From Mesobacterium_A sp034670065 (GTDB lineage: Bacteria; Pseudomonadota; Alphaproteobacteria; Rhodobacterales; Rhodobacteraceae), in the NCBI GenBank assembly GCA_034670065.1, contig JAXMOG010000004.1:1-64000 (forward strand): DNA of 64,000 nt, in the 5' to 3' direction. The notes beneath the pieces were generated by a model that was not told the DNA's origin, made no database searches, and was given only the letters and a program-made list of their open reading frames with translations. Both the position numbers and the translations under genes were made by a program. How positions within the stretch are numbered: the stretch's first letter is position 1; the number at the start of each line of letters is the position of its first letter. Shown here in pieces: positions 61,081 to 64,000 of this stretch.

Positions 61081-61617
61081 TTAGACAGACGTGGCGACCA
61101 TTTTGACCGGGCGCGAGAAGGTGTTGAACACCGGCGACCACTGGCAAACATGGGCGATCAGTTCGTCGATCTCGGATTGTGGGCAGTCGGCTTGCATATC
61201 CACGTTGATACGCACATCCGTGAACCCAACTGGCTTTTCTGACGTATCGCCGGTGCCCCAGACAGCGGTGATGTTCAGATCGCCTTCCAGCTCAACTTCC
61301 AGCGACTGGATGGTGATGCCGCGCGCAATGGCGTTGGCATGCAGGCCCACCGCGATACAGGACCCCAGCGCAGCCAAGGATGCCTCGGACGGGTTCGGTG
61401 CGGTGTCATCACCCAGCAGGCCGGGTGGCTCATCCACAATGTAGGGCTCCAAGTTGCGGATATAGTTGGCGTGCCGGAACCGGCCTTCGGCCACTGTCTT
61501 ACACTTCAGCGTTTTGATCGCCTGTGGGTTCTCTTTGCCTTTGGCAATCAACCCCTCCAATCCGGTCTTGTCGATCGGGGCAAGGCACCCGGTCAATGCA
61601 GTTGCGGGTTCAGACAT
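61081..61617 (-). CDS. OsmC-family redox protein, 178 aa
   Basis: OsmC/Ohr fold. The peroxidase-type pair is in AALGSCIAVGLHANAIARGI (Cys on a central helix) near 105 and DMQADCPQSEIDELIAHVCQ near 140 (further Cys residues). The N-terminal Arg in RFRHANYIRNLEP takes the role of the activating Arg. The spacing differs from classical Ohr, so it belongs to the wider OsmC group, and reactivity toward organic hydroperoxides is only presumed. A long polar lead of about 40 residues precedes the fold. It lies between transporter and flavoprotein genes in the cyanase operon, where it could clear a reactive sulfur or peroxide by-product. Confidence 0.85.
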   Translation of the reverse strand: MSEPATALTGCLAPIDKTGLEGLIAKGKENPQAIKTLKCKTVAEGRFRHANYIRNLEPYIVDEPPGLLGDDTAPNPSEASLAALGSCIAVGLHANAIARGITIQSLEVELEGDLNITAVWGTGDTSEKPVGFTDVRINVDMQADCPQSEIDELIAHVCQWSPVFNTFSRPVKMVATSV

Positions 61618-61680
61618 GTTTCTTCTCCTTCAGTCTTAAATCAGTTTGGTTTTGGGAACGTCCCAAGGCGTTTGAAAAGG

Positions 61681-62499
61681 TCAGCTGTTATCGCGCACCC
61701 AGTTGAAGCGTTTGATGGCCAGCATGCAGATGTAATCCAGGGTGAAACCGATGACCCCGATCACCACCACCACTGCGGCCAGTCGGGAATAATCCAGCGT
61801 GTCGCGCGCATCGTTGATCGCGTAGCCCAGCCCACTGGTGACCCCTAGGTATTCGGCCGGAACCAAAACCACCCAAGCCACCCCAAGCGCCAAGCGAATA
61901 CCGGTCAGGATATCCACCGCGACGGCGGGCAAGATCACCACGAACAACATGTGAAACGGATTGGCACCCAAGTTCCGCGCAACTTTCAGCCAGGATGGAT
62001 CAATCCGACGCACACCAGCTGCGGTGGAAAACAGAATGGGCCAAATCGCAGCCACGGTAATCAGAAAGACGATCGCTCCATCCCAGGTGTCATAGGCCAT
62101 GACGGCAATCGGCATCCACGACAGCGGCGAAATCATCCGTAGGAACTGAAACGGAATGTTGGTGATATCGCGCAGCCAGACCACCCGGCCAATTGCGATT
62201 CCCACCGGCACCCCAATAACCCCGGCAATGACCAGCCCAGCCCCAACGCGATACAACGACGGACCAGACATCCCCAGAACTTCGCCAGATTGGACCATGT
62301 CCCACAAGGCAACCAGTGTCGGCCCCGGCGCGAAGTCGGCAAAGGCGAACATGTCGGGGTTGTTGGCGACCGCCAAGCCACCCAGCCACCACAGGAAAAG
62401 CAGCACCGCGACACCGATCACGGCATAGGCCGGGCCGCGCAAGCGGCCTAACCCGGGCAACGTTAGCCGTTGCAGTGTGGTATCGGCAGCCGCGCTCAC
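61681..62499 (-). CDS. ABC permease, nitrate/sulfonate/taurine type, 272 aa
   Basis: Inner-membrane subunit of an SsuC/TauC/NrtB-like transporter with six hydrophobic helices. Blocks: GPAYAVIGVAVLLFLWWLGG near 22, IGVPVGIAIGRVVWLRDITN near 95 and the EAA loop VARNLGANPFHMLFVVILPA near 190, followed by ALGVAWVVLVPAEYLGVTSG (the family signature). It overlaps the upstream binding-protein gene by 4 bp. The OsmC gene follows after 63 bp. Confidence 0.93.
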   Translation of the reverse strand: MSAAADTTLQRLTLPGLGRLRGPAYAVIGVAVLLFLWWLGGLAVANNPDMFAFADFAPGPTLVALWDMVQSGEVLGMSGPSLYRVGAGLVIAGVIGVPVGIAIGRVVWLRDITNIPFQFLRMISPLSWMPIAVMAYDTWDGAIVFLITVAAIWPILFSTAAGVRRIDPSWLKVARNLGANPFHMLFVVILPAVAVDILTGIRLALGVAWVVLVPAEYLGVTSGLGYAINDARDTLDYSRLAAVVVVIGVIGFTLDYICMLAIKRFNWVRDNS

Positions 62500-63755
62500 A
62501 GCTTCAGGATCTCTTCGCGTGCGAACGGATCCCCCGCGGAAACCGACGGATCATCCTTCCATTCCGGATACTTATCCAGCGCGGCTTTGACGAAGTTGTA
62601 ATCGACCAAGTCCTTGGCCACGAACTCTGGGTCCAAGTCCTTCAGGAAGGTTGTATCGCCCGACACAACGGTTTTGTTCATCTCTTCGACGATCAGCTTA
62701 GTTGCCGAAGGGTATGGCCACGGCTGGAAGTCGATCCGCCCGTTCTGCCATTCTTCCTTGTGCTTGATCGCACCGCTTTCAAAGTAATCCGGCTGATCAT
62801 AATCCGTCATGGCGCGGATCACGACGGGCGCAGGTGCTGGCAAATACCCTTTGCCGTCTTTTGACAGCATCTCGGCCACTTCCAGCTTGTTCTGACTGGC
62901 GTAGATCGCGCCACGAACAACTGCATTCATAACCTTCTGCGTCCATTCTGCTTTTTTCTGCGTCACCTCTTCGTGCATGCACACAACGCAGCACGGGTGG
63001 TTCTTCCAGATATCGCCGGTAAAGCGCAGCATCCGAGCACCGGCTTTCAGTTCACCCAGCGCATTGAATGGTTCGGCCACGATATAGGCGTCGATCTTTT
63101 GCGCAGCCAAGGCCGGTGGCATTTCGGGCGGTGGCAGAACTTGCAGGTTACACTCATTGGCCGCCAGCGGTTCGCCCTGAGATTTGATCACCGGGGTGAT
63201 ACCGGATTCACGCAGCGCATATTGCAGCACCACATTATGCATCGAATACCAGAACGGCACCGCAACCTGCTTGCCACCAAGCTGGCTGAAATCGGTGATG
63301 TCCGTGTGGCGCCCAACCACCAAGCCAGACCCGTTGGTATGTGCCCAGGACATGATCTTGACCGGGAACTTGTTGTTATACCGCATCCACACAGGGATCG
63401 GCTTCAGGAAGTGCACCAGGTTGAACTTGTTAGAGGCAAACCCTTCGATCAGCGGCGACCAGCCCCGGATCAAGGTTGGCTTTTCGGCTTCAAGCCCTTC
63501 ATCCTCAAAGAACCCCATGCCATGGGCAACCAACAGCGCTGTGGCATCCGTGATCGGCAGATACCCGATGCGCACAACTTCATCTTCCTGTGCGTAAGAC
63601 ATGTTGGGCATCCCGCCCAGCATAGCAGCGAGAGAGGCAAACAAGCCGCCCTTTGCCATCATGTCCAGCGTTTGACGGCGTGTGAAGTCTGACGAGAAAT
63701 ACTCTTCGTCGTCCCAATTCGTGGCCGTGGCGTCGGAAGGCGGTCGCTTTTTCAT
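62496..63755 (-). CDS. ABC substrate-binding protein with Tat signal, nitrate/sulfonate type, 419 aa
   Basis: Periplasmic binding protein of the NrtA/CmpA/SsuA group. It carries a twin-arginine export signal (DFTRRQTLDMMAKGGLFASL) after a polar lead, so it is folded before export. The binding fold starts VVRIGYLPITDATALLVAHG near 60; YLQYAL-type and AQKIDAYIVAEPFNALGELK near 220 match the family. The C-terminal part (CCVVCMHEEVTQKKAEWTQK) is like the nitrate/bicarbonate members. The ATG at 63755 has AGGAG at good distance; a GTG at 63785 would overlap the ATPase gene. The ligand may be a small anion such as cyanate, thiocyanate, a sulfonate or nitrate; undecided. Confidence 0.9.
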   Translation of the reverse strand: MKKRPPSDATATNWDDEEYFSSDFTRRQTLDMMAKGGLFASLAAMLGGMPNMSYAQEDEVVRIGYLPITDATALLVAHGMGFFEDEGLEAEKPTLIRGWSPLIEGFASNKFNLVHFLKPIPVWMRYNNKFPVKIMSWAHTNGSGLVVGRHTDITDFSQLGGKQVAVPFWYSMHNVVLQYALRESGITPVIKSQGEPLAANECNLQVLPPPEMPPALAAQKIDAYIVAEPFNALGELKAGARMLRFTGDIWKNHPCCVVCMHEEVTQKKAEWTQKVMNAVVRGAIYASQNKLEVAEMLSKDGKGYLPAPAPVVIRAMTDYDQPDYFESGAIKHKEEWQNGRIDFQPWPYPSATKLIVEEMNKTVVSGDTTFLKDLDPEFVAKDLVDYNFVKAALDKYPEWKDDPSVSAGDPFAREEILKL

Positions 63756-63781
63756 CGTATTCGTCTCCTGTTGGGGCGCTG

Positions 63782-64000
63782 TCACGCCAAAGTTGATGCG
63801 GCGTCGCCATGTGCGACGTCGGTGTACAATTGCATCAGCCGCGATTGTTCGGCCTGAAACAGGTCCGACGCGGCAGTGCGGTGATCTTCGGAAAGGTCGA
63901 TAGATGTATCTTCGGCAATCCGGCCCGGATTGGCTTCCAGCACCAAAACGCGGTCCGCCATCATCACAGCCTCGGATACGTCATGCGTAACAATGACCAA
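63782..64000 (-). CDS. ABC ATPase of the cyanase-linked transporter, C-terminal part only
   Basis: The window holds the last 72 codons or so. It opens inside the H-loop region (LVIVTHDVSEAVMMADRVLV), as in SsuB/TauB/NrtD ATPases, and continues to a short helical tail (LSEDHRTAASDLFQAEQSRL). Walker A, signature and Walker B lie beyond the right edge. It stops 26 bp before the binding-protein ATG. Gene order is therefore ATPase, binding protein, permease. Confidence 0.88.
   Translation of the reverse strand: MVIVTHDVSEAVMMADRVLVLEANPGRIAEDTSIDLSEDHRTAASDLFQAEQSRLMQLYTDVAHGDAASTLA

Overview
The window looks like a chromosomal segment of an alphaproteobacterium of the order Rhodobacterales (Roseobacter-type). 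This rests on overall protein character, moderate to high GC, dense operons with ATGA, GTGA and TAATG overlaps, and a sugar-acid and inositol catabolic repertoire with many ABC transporters. The species cannot be named from the sequence. No rRNA, tRNA, CRISPR array, prophage or replication origin was seen.

Layout. (1) 1-8.9 kb is an accessory region. It holds the cut end of an IS3-type transposase gene, an HNH-nuclease-like gene, and a peptidoglycan-binding-domain gene that appears to have lost its 5' part at the junction. Next comes a three-gene operon (6737 down to 1981) that looks like a self-contained, membrane-tethered Hsp70 machine: a degenerate J-domain-like protein with one membrane segment, a GrpE-like protein and a divergent Hsp70. 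About 2 kb of poor coding sequence with two small membrane proteins and a decayed direct repeat follows. (2) 8.9-13.8 kb carries an NAD-dependent epimerase, a Pit phosphate transporter with a Nudix hydrolase, and a divergent LysR/DoxX pair. (3) 13.9-20.8 kb has a PAS-LuxR regulator facing an M20 amidohydrolase and a complete Dpp-type oligopeptide ABC transporter, with TACCGT repeats in the shared promoter. (4) 20.9-28 kb is a mixed stretch: transglutaminase, fasciclin, methyltransferase, GNAT, a translationally coupled DCC and saccharopine-dehydrogenase/DUF4166 pair, and a DM13 protein. (5) 28.3-30.2 kb is a two-gene CBASS antiphage system (CD-NTase plus patatin phospholipase). (6) 30.3-41.8 kb is uronate catabolism: a TIM-barrel isomerase and HIBADH-type dehydrogenase pair, then uxaA-uxuA-uxuB-kduD-kduI-kdgF-uxaC in one direction and a GntR regulator with kdgK in the other. 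(7) 41.9-53.9 kb is inositol catabolism and import: iolJ-B-C-D, a divergent iolG-like/TIM-barrel/Gfo-Idh operon, a LacI regulator and a CUT2-type ABC transporter. (8) 54-58.2 kb is an RND efflux pair whose pump gene is frameshifted. (9) 58.4-64 kb is an operon running off the right edge: nitrate/sulfonate-type ABC transporter, OsmC, acyl-CoA-dehydrogenase-like flavoprotein, double rhodanese and cyanase.

How the parts work together. The uronate block converts glucuronate or galacturonate and unsaturated uronates (the KdgF/KduI/KduD branch) to 2-keto-3-deoxygluconate, which KdgK phosphorylates; the KDPG aldolase and the uptake system are not in the window. The inositol block covers the steps from inositol oxidation to cleavage of the phosphorylated deoxy-ketogluconate. 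Its regulon is marked by two identical 16-bp palindromes, TTGCAACCGGTTGCAA, one in each divergent promoter region. The last operon suggests import and breakdown of a small nitrogen/sulfur compound with cyanate as an intermediate.

Most worth following up: the three-gene membrane Hsp70 module, the cyanase/rhodanese/flavoprotein/OsmC operon, the compact CBASS, and the regulatory palindromes.
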